A DNA stretch of 64,000 bases. Source: Poronia punctata (Eukaryota; Ascomycota; Sordariomycetes; Xylariales; Xylariaceae). The first letter of the stretch is position 1. Every line of letters starts with the position of its first letter. The translations under genes and the position numbers were made by a program. Positions 1 through 11,654 of this stretch are shown one piece after another. The stretch lies in NCBI GenBank assembly GCA_022579005.1, contig MU401589.1:41414-105413 (forward strand), given 5' to 3'. The notes below the pieces were generated by a model that did no database searches, was not told where the DNA came from, and saw nothing but the letters and a program-made list of their open reading frames with translations.

Positions 1-466
1 TTAAGAGGTGCGGGTCGCGGGTAGCGGGTAGCGGATGGAGTTGGGAACGGGAATTGATTCGGGAAAATGTGCGGCTCTCGAATTCCGAAAGGCGCAGGCG
101 CCCGTGGCCCGTGGCATGGCCCGTGCAAGGTGTACGTGTAACATGTAATAATTGTCGGCTATGGTGGAGATGCTAAACGAGCGCGGGGTAGAGGCCTCAG
201 ACCTATGGGAAAGCCGCATTACCGGTTTTATGCTGTGGGGTGTCTGATTACATCCCGTGACCGACAAGTCCCCGTATTATCGTAGTCCATTGCCAGCCGA
301 CACCGAAAAGGCCAATTGATTTGCTCTAAACCTAGAGACTCGGAGGATACTTCTGACGGAATTTACAAGTTGTCGACCAGAAAACAGAAAACATGTCCAA
401 AATACCCCTGCCCAATTAATTCCATGGCAACCTAGAATCAGACGAGAGTGAAAGAGAAGATACGAG
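1..466. other. Upstream region of the P450 gene, no gene seen
   Basis: There is no coding frame here that I can support; the small open frames have no recognisable product. It presumably holds the promoter and 5' leader of the P450 gene that starts at 467. I could not pick out a convincing TATA box. Confidence 0.5.
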
Positions 467-2322
467 ATGATGGAGTCAATTACGTCCATGGCAAGCCGAA
501 AGCTGTTGGAGCATGTTTTCGGGACCTTGATCATTGGCAGCTTAGTAAGCCTAGTGCTTTGGCTCATAACGAACGAGTTTGTTCGAAGCCGGGCGAGGAT
601 ACCTGGACTGAAGGGGCCCGGGGGTTGGCCCGTAATCGGGAACTATCTCGACATCAGGAACAACGCGGCCATACAGTATGAGACGTGGGGGAAGAAGTAT
701 GGCGACGTATACCAGGTGCAATTGGGAAATACCACTGTGGTCATCGTCAATACTCCTGCGGCAGCAAAGACTCTCTTCATGTCTAATTCGCAGGCTCTCA
801 GTTCGAGGCCGGTGATGTATACCTTTCACAAGGTACGCAGGCAACATTACTCTTACTCCCATGGAGAGAAAATCCGTTTCATCAATGGGTGAAATGGTAA
901 ATCGGGAGAGACAAATCCGAGACCAGCAAGATGCTAATAACGCCGGTATAGGTTGCCTCGACAACGGCAGGATTAACCATAGGAGCATCGCCGTACGACG
1001 ACAGCCTCAAACGGAAAAAGAAGGGCATCGCAGCGGCCCTCAACCGGCCGTCTATACAGACATACTTGCCCTATTTCGACCGGGAGTCCAGGGCATTTAT
1101 AGAAGACCTAGTAAACCACGGCAAAGCCGGGACCGCCTCGATCAACCCGTTACCCATGATCCAACGTCTCAGCATCTCACTCGTCATGACCATCAACTGG
1201 GGCGTACGCATCCCGTCCATCGACGACCCGCTCTTCCGCGAAATCGTCCAAGTCGAGGAAGAGCTCAACAGATCCCGGTCCACGGTGGGGAATGCACAGG
1301 ACCACATCCCGCTTCTCCGGCTCAACCCGTTCAATCCCACGTCTGTGAAAGCGCGGGCGATGAGAGAGCGCCGAGACGCGTATCTCGCCAAACTCAACGC
1401 CGATCTGGCCGAGAAGATGGAGAACGGCACCAACCCGCCCTGTATCCAGGCGAGCGTGATCAAATTCAAAGAAGTCCAGCTCGACCAGACCGAATTAACG
1501 GCCATAAGCCTCTCCGTGCTAGGAGGCGGCTTCGAGACCGTCTCGAATACAGTCCAGTGGACGATTGCTTATCTGGCCCAACACCCGGATATCCAGGATA
1601 AGGCGTACGAGGAGATATGTGCCTTCCAGGGCTGCTCGGATGACGAACCGGAACCGGAACCGGAACCGGAACCGCTTTGTGACGTTGCCGATGATCAGAA
1701 ATGCGCGTATATCCTGGGCATGGTGAAAGAGTCGTTGAGATATTTCAGTGTCATCCCCTTGGGCTTGCCCCGGACCTCGGTGAAAGATATCGAGTATCAG
1801 GGTGTGAGGATTCCTGCCGGAAGTACGGTTTATATGAATGCTTGGGCTTGTAATCGCGGTAAAATACCTACTTACCTACCCCCTTTCCCCCCTCTTTTTT
1901 TTTTTTTTTTTTCTTTCTTTTTTTCTGTTCTTCTCTCATTTCCTTTCATTTCTTACTAACTAAGTAACTAACTAACTAACTAACTTATAAAAACAGACCC
2001 CGAACTCTTCCCCGACCCCGAAGCCTTTGTACCCGAACGCTGGTATACCCGTCCAGACGCGCCCGTCTTCGGCTTCGGTCTGGGTTATCGTATGTGTGCC
2101 GGCCATCTCCTCGCCATGCGAGAGCTTTACGTCATCTTCATGCGTCTCATCGGCAGTTTTCGGATCGAGATGCCCGAAGGCGAAAGAAAGATTGATTGCG
2201 ATCCTAGTAAGGACATGAAGATTCCTACGGATTTGATCATGGCGCCGAGGCCTTATCGCGTTGTGTTCAAGCCGAGGAATTTGAAGAGGTTGGAGGAGGC
2301 TCTTGCTCGGGATGAAGTGTAA
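467..2322 (+). CDS. Cytochrome P450, CYP504-like (phenylacetate/hydroxyphenylacetate hydroxylase type)
   Basis: Three exons, 467-832, 952-1858 and 1997-2322, give 532 residues. Intron 1 (833-951) has a GTACGC donor and a branch-like CTAAT; intron 2 (1859-1996) has GTAAAA, a T tract and CTAAC repeats. A membrane anchor lies at about residues 15-35, followed by a proline-rich hinge (PGLKGPGG). The I-helix motif GGGFET is near residue 313, ExxR (KESLR) near 381, and the heme loop FGLGYRMCAG has its Cys near 458, so all P450 signatures are intact. The stretch VASTTAGLTIGASPYDDSLK and the following LNRPS match what I know of CYP504, the fungal enzymes that hydroxylate phenylacetate or its hydroxy forms toward homogentisate. 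Which substrate it uses cannot be read here. An EPEPEPEPEP run near residue 350 comes from a hexamer repeat. Family call is firm, substrate is inference. Confidence 0.88.
1646..1672 (+). repeat. In-frame GAACCG hexamer repeat in the P450 gene
   Basis: Tandem GAACCG units encode alternating Glu-Pro between the I-helix and the ExxR helix. This is a surface loop region in P450s, so unit number could vary without loss of fold. The last unit is degenerate. Confidence 0.8.
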
Positions 2323-2644
2323 GAGGAAGCGGGGGAGGGAGAGGTTTATTGTTGGTTTGGGGGGTTTGTCATGAAATCAAATCAAATGAAATGAAATGAA
2401 GTGGGTTGGATAAATTGACAACGGATGCACTCTATGAAGACACGAGGAATGAGATATACAGACATGAACACCGTACGCGGTCAACTTCTTAATGGTCAAT
2501 CAAATAGTTGGACAAGTTGGAATATTTTATAAAATTTCAAAATGATGGACACGCATTTAATCTTCCCCCGCCAAAACCCAGAGTCAATATTGGTCTAGAT
2601 TGTACCAACAAGAGGTGGTAGACATAACATGACCCTCCTGTTGT

Positions 2645-2687
<43 letters not shown>

Positions 2688-3212
2688 TCTCTACATGTAA
2701 TATTCCAGACAGACTCGGTGCTATGTCTTCACGATGTCACCCATGCAAAACAATCTTTCAATAAAAGAAACATAGGTAGGTATGTAATATCGGACGAGCC
2801 GAACTTGGTTTTCTATCGAAAAAAGACACCAGATATTGGCGCTACCTTGACCTGGGGTATTAGTGCAGTTGATGGTAGAACACTGCTGTTGAACCACGAA
2901 TTCTTTTCCCTAACCCCCAAAATCCGCTTAAATAATCCATTTCCCGAGATGTTGATTCTTCTCGCCCGCTTCATGCCCATGTACATGACAGATAATGACA
3001 TGACAAATAAAGCAATGCTAGGTACTCCAAGATGCTTTGGTGTTGAACTCCGTACATTTGTCATAAACCCCCCCGCCAAAAACGCCCTCGAAATGCATAA
3101 CACATTGATTTGGCCCGTGTGGTTTTTATCTTTTTTTTATCTTTTTTTCTTCTTCTTTTTTTTTGCTCTTGCTTTATTTCTTTCCCCTTTCCATCCGTCA
3201 TATGTTGTGCGG
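2323..3212. other. Intergenic region between convergent P450 and GCH1 genes
   Basis: The two flanking genes converge here, so the stretch should carry both 3' ends. It holds an AG microsatellite (2649-2684) and, near the GCH1 stop, a T/C-rich tract around 3119-3185. Open frames crossing it have no recognisable product. Confidence 0.6.
2649..2684 (+). repeat. (AG)18 microsatellite
   Basis: Uninterrupted AG dinucleotides for 36 bases. The same repeat type and nearly the same length recurs at 10346-10383. Confidence 0.95.
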
Positions 3213-4319
3213 TTAGATACCTCTGTTGACTCCTACGAGACTCAGGAATTCGTTTCTTGTCTTCTCCTTACGCTCAAAGCATCCAAGCACACAACTAGTG
3301 ATCGTGGTAGCCGAGGTCTTTTCTACGCCGCGCATGACCATGCACAGATGTTTGGACTCCATAACGACTGCTACACCCTGGGGCTTGAGAACCTCCATGA
3401 TGGCGTTGGCGACTTCGCGGGTGAGTCGTTCTTGTACCTGCAGTCGGCGACTGAACATCTCGGCAATGCGCGGTAGCTTCGAAATACCAATGACATTATC
3501 ACGTGGTATGTAGCCAATGTGCATCTAGAGTCTGTTGTCAACGCCCGATTCACGGATATGATTGGGGTAGGACATACCTTTCCGGTAAAGGGGACGAGAT
3601 GATGTTCGCACATGCTAAAGATCTCAATGTCCTTGACTATGACCATCTCGTTGTGACCTTCGTGGAAGATGGCATTGTTGACAATATCCCGGACATTCTG
3701 CTGGTATCCCTTGGTGAAGAAGAGCATGGCTTTGGCGTATCGGGTCGGCGTATCCAGTATGCCTTCCCTGTCTGGATCCTCGCCGACGCATTCCAGAATT
3801 GTTCTGACGGCTTGGCGCATCTTTTCCAGTCGTGCAGCAGCCTGTTCTGTACTCTCCTCGAGCCGCTCTCGTGTGCCCAAACCTGTCCGCAAACGGGTCA
3901 GTATGGAAGACAAAGGTTATCGTATGCTAATTAGGATACGAGTACGGACTTGGTCGGCTAAGGCCGTCAAAGTCAATGACGGGGCTGGGAGATCTCGTCT
4001 CCATCTCTGTCTCTTCCTCAATCTTCTCCTTCTTTTTCCTCTTCCTCTCAGGCTCGTCCCGTGGGTCCCGGGCGGCCTTGCTAAGGCTACCACGTCTCTG
4101 GGCGAGATTTTGCACTTCCAATTCTGATATTCCACCATCTTTCGTCCGTCTTCTCTTTCTCTTCTTTCTGGCCTTCTTCTCGTCCTTCTCGTCACTGGCT
4201 CTTCCTTTTATGCTGCCGTTGGCCGAGTCGTCGATGTCCGAAAGACCTGCGACGGAGCTTGCGGACGTAGCCACGGGAGACGCCTTGTCTGGCGATTTCG
4301 CCTCGGCGAATCGAACCAT
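3213..4319 (-). CDS. GTP cyclohydrolase I
   Basis: Three exons on the minus strand, 4319-3950, 3882-3578 and 3524-3213, give 328 residues. It catalyses GTP to 7,8-dihydroneopterin triphosphate, the first step of folate and pterin synthesis. The GCH1 domain fills residues 125-328. Visible zinc ligands are Cys215 and His218 (in CEHHLVPF) and Cys286 (in HLCMVMRG), and [14 protein letters not shown] is the usual family core. Residues 1-124 are a charged, Lys/Arg-rich low-complexity extension as is common in fungal GCH1; the DFDGLSRPS segment just before the domain is typical of fungi. The intron 1 donor is GTCCGT, unusual but the only choice that gives the conserved SRPSLGTRER junction. Intron 2 (3525-3577) is standard. 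The gene is divergent from TAF11. Confidence 0.95.
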
Positions 4320-5446
4320 GATTGGTTTATTTGGATCCAGTTTCGCTTGTGTCTATGTGCTCATTTGAGATTGTTGGTGTCGGGTTGTGATGTCTGCGCG
4401 ATGACTTTTCTTGGGAGAGCGACCATGAAATATCATAAATCGATTGCTCATTCGCCGCAGAATTCTTTCTTTCGTTTGCTTGCTTGCTGTTGGTCTACTA
4501 AGTATGCCGAGATCGCAACGGGAAGGACAAATAGTTATCAGAAACGCAAGATGCCTACCAACAGGACCAAACAGTCTCTGATTCCCCGACGGGTAGTTAT
4601 CAAATTATACCCAGTAGGAGCTAGACTGTGGTCCCCGCTGGTGAGATCATATAATCAGGGTAAGCTAATGTCACCACTAAGCCGAGCTAGTAAGCAAGGC
4701 CCATGATAAGTTTCGTTTGAGGATCCGTTATCGGGTCTTCTTGGCCGTTCAATCTGCAACGGTCTTGCTGAAACAGATCTGCTCTATGCTAGACTGGGAA
4801 TAGTTTGGTCCCCTACGTGAAGTAACCCCACGGGTTGCATGACATTTGGACACTCCACTGAACTTCAGGGTAGGTACATCCACAACACAGTGTAAATACA
4901 CAGTACATAGATTTCGCCTTAGTTGGCATTGGTGGCTGTGGCAGGTACACACTGCACAGGGGTACTCGTACACGAGGCGGCTGAGATAAGCCATGGTCTG
5001 CATTGAGAAAGCGGTCAATAGATTCGTGGCTGAACTGGTTAGGCCAAACCGGCAGAATCCCCGAGTCGTGCAAGTTGGAAGTTGAGTTTCGGTTTGAGCT
5101 GCATCAAGCATGTGGCACAAAAACTGAATCACCAATTCGTTTAATGCGCTTTGACACGATAACATCGCAAGTGTTATTTCTTTAATCTGCACCAGGTTGG
5201 CGTTCATTTCTGCTCAATATTTAGTCCGTGGATTTGGTTTACGGCATAGTCGCGTCATCGTCGTTGATGCTAGCCCTAGTACGCGCTAGGTATACCTTTA
5301 CACTTGCTGCGTGTTGGTACCTACTGCCTGTGGTTTATCTTAAATAGCAACCCTATCTTTCACTATCCGCTTGACATACTCCGCTACGTGGGCGACAAAA
5401 GCCGCGTCTTAGCTGCCGTAGACGAGGCAAAGAAAGCCTGGGCAAC
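4320..5446. other. Divergent promoter region between GCH1 and TAF11
   Basis: About 1.1 kb separates the start codons of two divergent housekeeping genes. It should contain both promoters. I see no supported gene. One copy of the dispersed octamer TACTCGTA (reverse of TACGAGTA) lies at 4963-4970. Confidence 0.6.
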
Positions 5447-6557
5447 ATGGCTTCACCTCCTCCGAATTACTCGCCCGCCGGTTCTCCCCCGTACCCTTCC
5501 CATGCTCAACTCCCGTCTAAGAAGAGATCCACGCTAGCTGCCGACCATGGACAGCCTTCACTCAAACGACGGAAGGCATCCACCATGTCGGTAGCCTCTG
5601 CCGGGTCAGCGCACCCTTTGCGACAAACCTCCTTCCCGCCCGACGAGGCACTAGGCCGGGGCTATTCTCCCTCCTACAACCGGTCGCCGAGCGTCGATAC
5701 GATGAGCCTTGTTAGTGGAAGCCAAGTAAGCGCCGCGCCTACGAAGAAGAAGCGAGGCCGCAAGTCGAAGGCCGAACTCGCCAACAATGCTGCCGCTGCA
5801 GCTCTCCGCGACGGGACCCCTAGTGTAGCAGGTGGACGTGCCAGCACCGTAATCAGTAACACTGCCGGCGGTGCTGTCAAGGACGGCGAGGGCGAGGGAG
5901 GAGGGGGCGACGACGGCGCATTTGAACTTCCGGAATCGATGGCCAGTAGGTCTGCTGCCAGGACAAAGGAACAAATCGAAGAAGAGAAAGAACTGGTCGC
6001 GCTACTCAAGTCTCAGATGGATGAGATACAGTTTGACCGATACGAAGTTTGGCACAGACAGTCTATAAAACCACAAGATGTCAAGCGGGTATGTCATGAC
6101 GAGCCCTTTTCTCTATCTATCATCTTTAATGTCTACGCCTGACCTACGCTCCTGATTGCGACACCTTTCCATTATTTTGCTAACGGTTCAATAGCATATC
6201 AACAGTGTCACCTCTCAGTCATGTCCTACCAACGTGCACCAAATGATGCAGGTAGTTTGCAAGATGTACTTGGGCGATATTGTAGAAGCGGCACGCGATA
6301 TACAACAGGAATGGACCGAACAAGGGGAGAAGCAAACCGACCTACCCGACGACAACTTGGAGCCATCCAATGAATTGTCAAAGTATAGGCGGCAAGCCCC
6401 CCTGCGGCCGGACCACCTACGCGAAGCGTACAGACGACGAAAGGCAAATGCCGAAAACGGGGGTGCGTTGGGTAGCCTGATGGTATGGAATCAGCAAACA
6501 CAGAGCGGCGCGGAGAGGTTTCCGGTTAGGACCGGTGGTCGTCGCATCTTTAAGTAA
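5447..6557 (+). CDS. TAF11: Transcription initiation factor TFIID subunit 11
   Basis: Two exons, 5447-6088 and 6195-6557, give 334 residues; the 106-bp intron has a GTATGT donor. The first ~185 residues are low-complexity with basic patches (KKKRGRKSK) and a Gly/Glu/Asp-rich stretch. The TAFII28 histone-fold region follows: DRYEVWHRQSIKPQDVKRHI, then SQSCPTNVHQMMQVVCKMYL and GDIVEAARDIQQEW. The tail has PLRPDHLREAYRR and ends RTGGRRIFK, both typical of fungal TAF11. The protein pairs with TAF13 in TFIID and acts in the nucleus in RNA polymerase II start-site recognition. The start ATG has a good context (CAACATGG). The intron lies inside the histone fold. Confidence 0.92.
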
Positions 6558-8052
6558 TGAACAACAGAATTCGGGCATGTTTGGCGTTTGGGAAAGGGGA
6601 ATTGTATGGATGAAATGGCAAACACTAATCATGGATTTGGAGGTACATGGCCGCGCGCGGAGTTTATCAGGCGTTGGTCTTTGGTCGTGGGTACGCGACG
6701 ATACAGCTTTCGGGCATATCACGGCAGAACGGGAGGGTCACGATTTGTGTTTAGCTCGAGAATGGGTATTAGCAGGTTTCCCATTCACACAGTATGGTGG
6801 ATGCCCGTCTTCATTTCTAAGACATAATGAAGTATCACATTTTCAGCCGACCTGTTTGGATCTTCTCGCCCGCCGGCAAGCTGCAACTTTGCTACGTTTG
6901 CCGGCAAACCAGGTTCTATCTACACATCCAGTAAGCTTCCCGGCAAGTGTTTGGTTAGCGTGCTATTTGCGACTCAAACAGGACATTAGTGGCCTGTCAT
7001 GCCATTTGCCGCGAAAATAATCTTCTTCTGTCTGTTGTTAACCTTTGGCAAGCTGCTATCCTCACAAGCTCAACTTGAACGGACGTCTCTGCGACATTCA
7101 GGCAAAATCCATCAGACCTTCTTTTTGCGCAATCCTTTCGATCCGCCTATCCCGCCCCATTCCTTCTACCCGAGGAAGTTTTGAGTCGGGGTTGTGTTTG
7201 TTTAATATAACATTTACGGTGGGTAAGGTTGTTTTTACGTTTGTAATGAGGTATGTGTAGTCAGCATTAGCCCTAGAAAGGGTAGGTAAGGGAAGAAAGA
7301 AATACACGTAAGAGAGGCACTTTAAGCAGGTACAGTAAAGTTAACATTAAATATGCCGCGGGCAATTATACGTATTTGCCGAGATTTATTCTCCCGTGTA
7401 GGTACCTCATACATAAAAGGGGCGAAAGGGGAAGGTCGGGTGTTTTAGGTACTAGTTGGACGGATATCCAGAAATGAGTCTGAATGATTAATCGATATAA
7501 CCACAAAAACAAGAGGCCAATAGATATGTGAAAGAGAATGAATCATAATGATGAGCACCTGGAAAAAGTCCAATTGTATAGAAATCTCGCGAGTAGGTAT
7601 GCTTTTCGGAATGGGGCGGTACAGGATAGTGAACTAGCGGCCGAGCGGGTACGGATGCCTTGGCTCCTACCTCGTGTGTGAGTTGTTTACGATCCTCTAT
7701 TAATCTTTTGCAGTGTGTCGATGCTGAAAAGATTGATTAGGGATATTTCCAATTGAAGAATATTTCTATATATATCTAACTTTCTTTGCAATGAAGATAT
7801 GTAGTAGGTACCTAGTTGCCTTGCTCATGTAAATTTTAATCACGATAAAAACAGGAAGTAGATATCATCTTGGAGCAAGAAGGCGTGCGTTCCTTCCATT
7901 GTGGATTCACACGAGCTGAAAAAGAACCACCACCACCCACCCACCTGCACCCCGCATCGCAATAGATACCCCGGTTTAAAACTGCATGCCAAAAAAAAAA
8001 ACCCCCAATACTTTACTTACATTACGAGAACACAAACCCGGGGGAAAAGAGA
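6558..8052. other. Intergenic region, no gene seen
   Basis: About 1.5 kb between two plus-strand genes. Open frames here overlap each other on both strands and none shows a recognisable motif. It presumably holds the TAF11 3' end and the promoter of the glycosyltransferase gene. Confidence 0.55.
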
Positions 8053-8267
8053 ATGAGTGATATTACGACGGCCGAAAATGAAGCGACGTACCGGTACCGG
8101 TACCGGTACCGGATCCCGGCCGGCTGTCACGCTATCCCCGCCGACGAACTAGATCTCCGGCCGGATGCCGAGATCGATGAGGAGTTGCTGAACCCACCGG
8201 CGATTTCGTTGGATTCGGAGAAGAATGTCTTCTTTTTCTGGCATAGTGGGTATATAAATAGTGAGGG

Positions 8268-8299
<32 letters not shown>

Positions 8300-9471
8300 A
8301 GCTTTTATTTTTTTCTCCCTTGGGGGTTTTTTTTTTGGCCATATTTATCGTGAGGTGAAGTATATATATAAATCTATTACACGTGGAAAAAAAGAAAAAA
8401 AAAGGTGACAAACGTTGAAAATCTTTTAACACATCCAGCACAGTGCACCCCTACACAAAACGCAACGTCCGGGCCTACTACCGCCGTCTGACCAAGCACG
8501 GATGGAAGATCTACGTCATCGACCGCTTACCGGGATCATGCCTCAACATCGCCAACTTTGTCGACGTGCACGACCCGGCCCTATTCCCGCAGGCCTTCGT
8601 GGACGGCAGCATAGGCGGCGACTACGCGCCCCAGCACACGTCCGACCTGGTCCGCTACCCTCTGCTCCTCAGGTACGGCGGCGTGTACACGGACGCCGGA
8701 CACCTGCTCATCGGCGACCTTGCCGGGCTCTGGGACGCCACGGTCGGGAATGCCGCGTCGCCGTGGCACGTCCTCTCGTATAATTTCGGGGGGCCGACCG
8801 GTCGGGATCTGAGCAACTACTTCTTCGTGGCGAGGAGGAACAGTCCGCTTTTTCGGCGCGGTCATCGTCTCTTGCTTGCGCTCTGGGACGGGAAGACGAA
8901 TACGGAGGGGATGCATGCTAGTCCGTTGTTGCGCGGGGCGCCGCTCGTGGCGGAGCAGTTTGATGATGCGACGAGGCGGGATTTGACGGATTATATTATT
9001 CAGGGATATTGTCTTACGCTCGTGATGGGACTTGTGGATACCGAAGATGGATGGAACGGGCCGGAGTATTCGCTCAAGCATATCTATGCTGTTGATAGCG
9101 ATGTCGGCTCGCAGCTTATTAATTTGTATACGGACTGGAATGGTCCCGAGGCGTTTAGGTTGATGTCGCTTCGTTTACCTGGCGACGGGGAAGAGGAGGG
9201 CGAGGACCAGAAGAGGGCGAGAGAGGTTGTGGAGAATTGTCTGTCGAGGAGTTTCGGGTTCAAGTTGGCGCACGGGTTTATTTTGAGTGTTTTTGGTGAG
9301 ACGTTGGGGTCTTTGTGGAGGAGACATGAAGGGTCCGATCAGATCCCGGGAACGTATGGGCATTGGTTAAGGCATGGGATGCTTTATTGGACGCAGGATG
9401 AGTTACCGGAGAGGGTCGCTTTTGTCCCTCTTGAGCCGTATAAGACGGGGCCATTGTTAAGGGATAGCTAG
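8053..9471 (+). CDS. Caps_synth-type glycosyltransferase (GT32-like)
   Basis: Two exons, 8053-8249 and 8439-9471, give 409 residues. The join at codon SG|T restores the family pattern FFFWHSG followed by NVRAYYRR. Further family features are DLVRYPLLLRYGGVYTDAG, where the catalytic-loop Asp sits, and NYFFVARRNSPLFRRGHRLL. This matches the capsular polysaccharide synthesis protein family (Pfam PF05704), sugar-nucleotide-dependent transferases with a short DXD-like motif. Here that motif reads DAG, as is usual for this subfamily (DVG in relatives) and unlike GT32 proper. No signal peptide is visible; an N-terminal Tyr-Arg repeat comes from a repeated TACCGG hexamer. The 189-bp intron is long for this window and contains a 29-base T run. 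Acceptor sugar and product are unknown. Confidence 0.8.
8087..8112 (+). repeat. In-frame TACCGG hexamer repeat
   Basis: Four TACCGG units near the 5' end of the glycosyltransferase gene encode four Tyr-Arg pairs. It is an expandable coding repeat in a region before the conserved domain. Confidence 0.8.
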
Positions 9472-10278
9472 ATTGATTATCTTAAACCTACATCCTTTTT
9501 GTATAGGCGCTGGCTAGAGAGTTAAGAGGTAGACTTTATAATATTCCTGTCTGTGCCATGTTTTCAGAGGCCGTCGAGATAAATCGAGTAGAGAGCGTCC
9601 CCGAACCAACTCGTTTGAGGCAGATATCCTCGAGCCCTATGGATGGCACTGCACTCCCGTTGAAAAATGTGTAGTCATATATCCGTCTTCTTAGGGTCAT
9701 GGTAGTTAAGCGACTTGTGTGTGCTTATCTGGAACAGTCTTCGATATTATACGATGTGGCCCGGGAGTCTTCACAGCGCTGATGAAGATGACAAGCCAGT
9801 ACCTATATATACCCTTTTTACGGGTGGAAGACGGCCTTTGTAGACCTCGGGACCATTCTCTTTAAGCGCCTACAGCATCGTAGCGCTTCAAACAGGGAGC
9901 TCCATATAATCCGACCCCAGGCCGATGAAACCTGCATCGTCAAGTAGCATACACTCAACCGGGCTATACCTACCCTTTCCGTGATAGATATGTTTATTAG
10001 CAACAGGAAAAGAAATCAACACAGACTTCGTCCTAACGTGTTTACTGTGGAGGATAGATTCGCTTCTCACGCGACATTCCCAGTCAAAAATAGACACAGG
10101 ACAGAAAACATGGAGATCCCTTGGTACTTGGTCAGGTTATTCATTCATAAATTGTATACCTATCCTAGGTACCTAACCTAACTCATCCAAAATCTTTCCA
10201 TACAGATGATATTTTACACGGAGAAGAAAGCCCCAATCTTCCCATTATTCAGCCCGCTGTTTGCGACAGGTGCCATTT
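9472..10278. other. Intergenic region between convergent genes
   Basis: This lies between the glycosyltransferase stop and the stop of the minus-strand metallothionein gene. It should carry the 3' ends of both. No supported gene; short TACCTAGGTACC-like runs occur near 10160. Confidence 0.55.
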
Positions 10279-10342
10279 TTACGACTTGTCTTGCTTCTGT
10301 CATATCCAAAATCAAAATTAGACAAAAGCGGTGGCTTGGGTT

Positions 10343-10387
<45 letters not shown>

Positions 10388-10485
10388 CGTACAGGGCAAT
10401 TAGAGCATCCGCAGTTCTGTCCGCATTTACATGAGCCGGCGTTGGCGCAAGCGCATGAGCCTCCGGTTGTGCAGCTGCAACCCAT
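10279..10485 (-). CDS. Small cysteine-rich metallothionein (copper type)
   Basis: Two tiny exons on the minus strand, 10485-10393 (31 codons) and 10296-10279 (5 codons plus stop), give 36 residues. Exon 1 begins MGCSCTTGG and carries nine Cys, arranged as four CxC pairs plus one Cys: C3-C5, C11-C13, C19-C21, C25-C27 and C30. The protein ends NCPKQDKS. This is the layout of small fungal metallothioneins of the Neurospora type, which bind Cu(I) in the cytosol. The 96-bp intron has a canonical GTACGT donor, ends GACAG and holds a (CT)19 tract close to the donor. The ATG context is AAAATGG. The gene is too short for ordinary ORF calling. Metal preference is inferred from the family. A 5' leader intron (donor GTAAGT at 10621-10616) is possible but unproven. 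Confidence 0.88.
10346..10383 (+). repeat. (AG)19 microsatellite inside the metallothionein intron
   Basis: An AG tract of 38 bases on the plus strand; on the coding strand it is a CT tract starting only nine bases after the 5' splice site. Confidence 0.95.
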
Positions 10486-11654
10486 TTTGTTTTCTATTTT
10501 TGATTTCTGATGTGCTTTAGAGATACTTCAGAAAGTTAGTTTCAAGTCTCTCAAAACTCGAAAAAGGTGTGTTGTGTCATCAATACACACGACGAGTGTA
10601 TTTGAGCAAGTTATCACTTACAAGTTGATTGGTTGTCTTATTATTCAAAAGAGGCAATTTGCAGTAAGGTATGTATGTATGTATGTAGGTAGGTAAAGAG
10701 TCCAGCAAGGTCCTCACGGAAAAGTATAGGTATTTATAGCCCCCTTCCCCCCTCCTTCTTTCCACCAAAAGCATTGTCTGTCTTCTTTCTTTGACTTTGG
10801 CTTTAGACGTCATAAGAGCCACAGGCCCACAGTTACGTAAGCTGTCAACAGGTTAGGGCGGGGATTGTGTTGGTCTGGGAAAAAAACGCTGTACGAGTAT
10901 GACGCTCTTGTCTTGTCACCCGGTTCCAAATTTATCTGGCCCTATGCCTTCTTTGTTAATGGAAACGTCACGGGGAAGATGGATAGCGCGCTACTCGTAC
11001 TTGTGGCGCAAGAAGGTCCCCCGTGTTTGGTTTTTAGAGACATGTTCTACTACCTAGGGACTAATAATAATACGCTGGCAATAGCCAATATTAAAGACTG
11101 GAGTACGTGTATAACAAATACAGAGAGCACATGATAGACGTCCTAGTTATGGCTTATTAGGTACCGTATATCTGGACTAACCATAAAAGGTGCTATTCCT
11201 TGCACGAGTAGTACGTGTATAACAATCAATGTAAAGTTCAAAAGTAATGAGTAGGACAAGTGGTCTTAATGACGATTCCAATTATCTACCCAAGGCATGA
11301 TTCTGCCATTAGTCTGTACATCCTACAAGGAAGGATGGAATGTAATGGTTGCATACTTCCAAGTACACTACGAGTAAAGTTCATTTAGTAGTACAGTAGG
11401 TAGCCGGTTCCTTAGAATAGGTCATGGGTGTGCCTAGTTCGCGCATGTTCCATTCCAAAACACAGTAATCGATTAGATAATTCAAGGTATAACTTTTCGA
11501 ATATTTTTTTTATTCTTGTTATCTGTTTGTTATCGCTCCTCAGATTCCCCTCTTGCAAAAGCTGAATTGTACCGTGTACCGCTGAAATATACACATCCAA
11601 AAGACCTGCTGATATCAATACCTCGTACTCGTAATCGGATCGTTGTTTTTGTCT
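10486..11654. other. Promoter of the metallothionein gene and 3' flank of FDH
   Basis: No gene beyond the neighbours is supported. The region contains four copies of the dispersed octamer TACGAGTA or its complement (10892, 10992, 11369, 11626). A GTATGTATGTATGTAGGTAGG run lies near 10672. Confidence 0.55.
10731..10740 (-). promoter_or_regulatory. TATA-like box upstream of the metallothionein gene
   Basis: On the minus strand this reads GCTATAAATA, about 246 bp upstream of the metallothionein ATG. The distance is long, but would suit a leader with a 5' UTR intron. A TGACGTCT element, like an ATF/CREB site, lies further upstream at 10805-10812. No copper-response element was identified with confidence. 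Confidence 0.4.
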
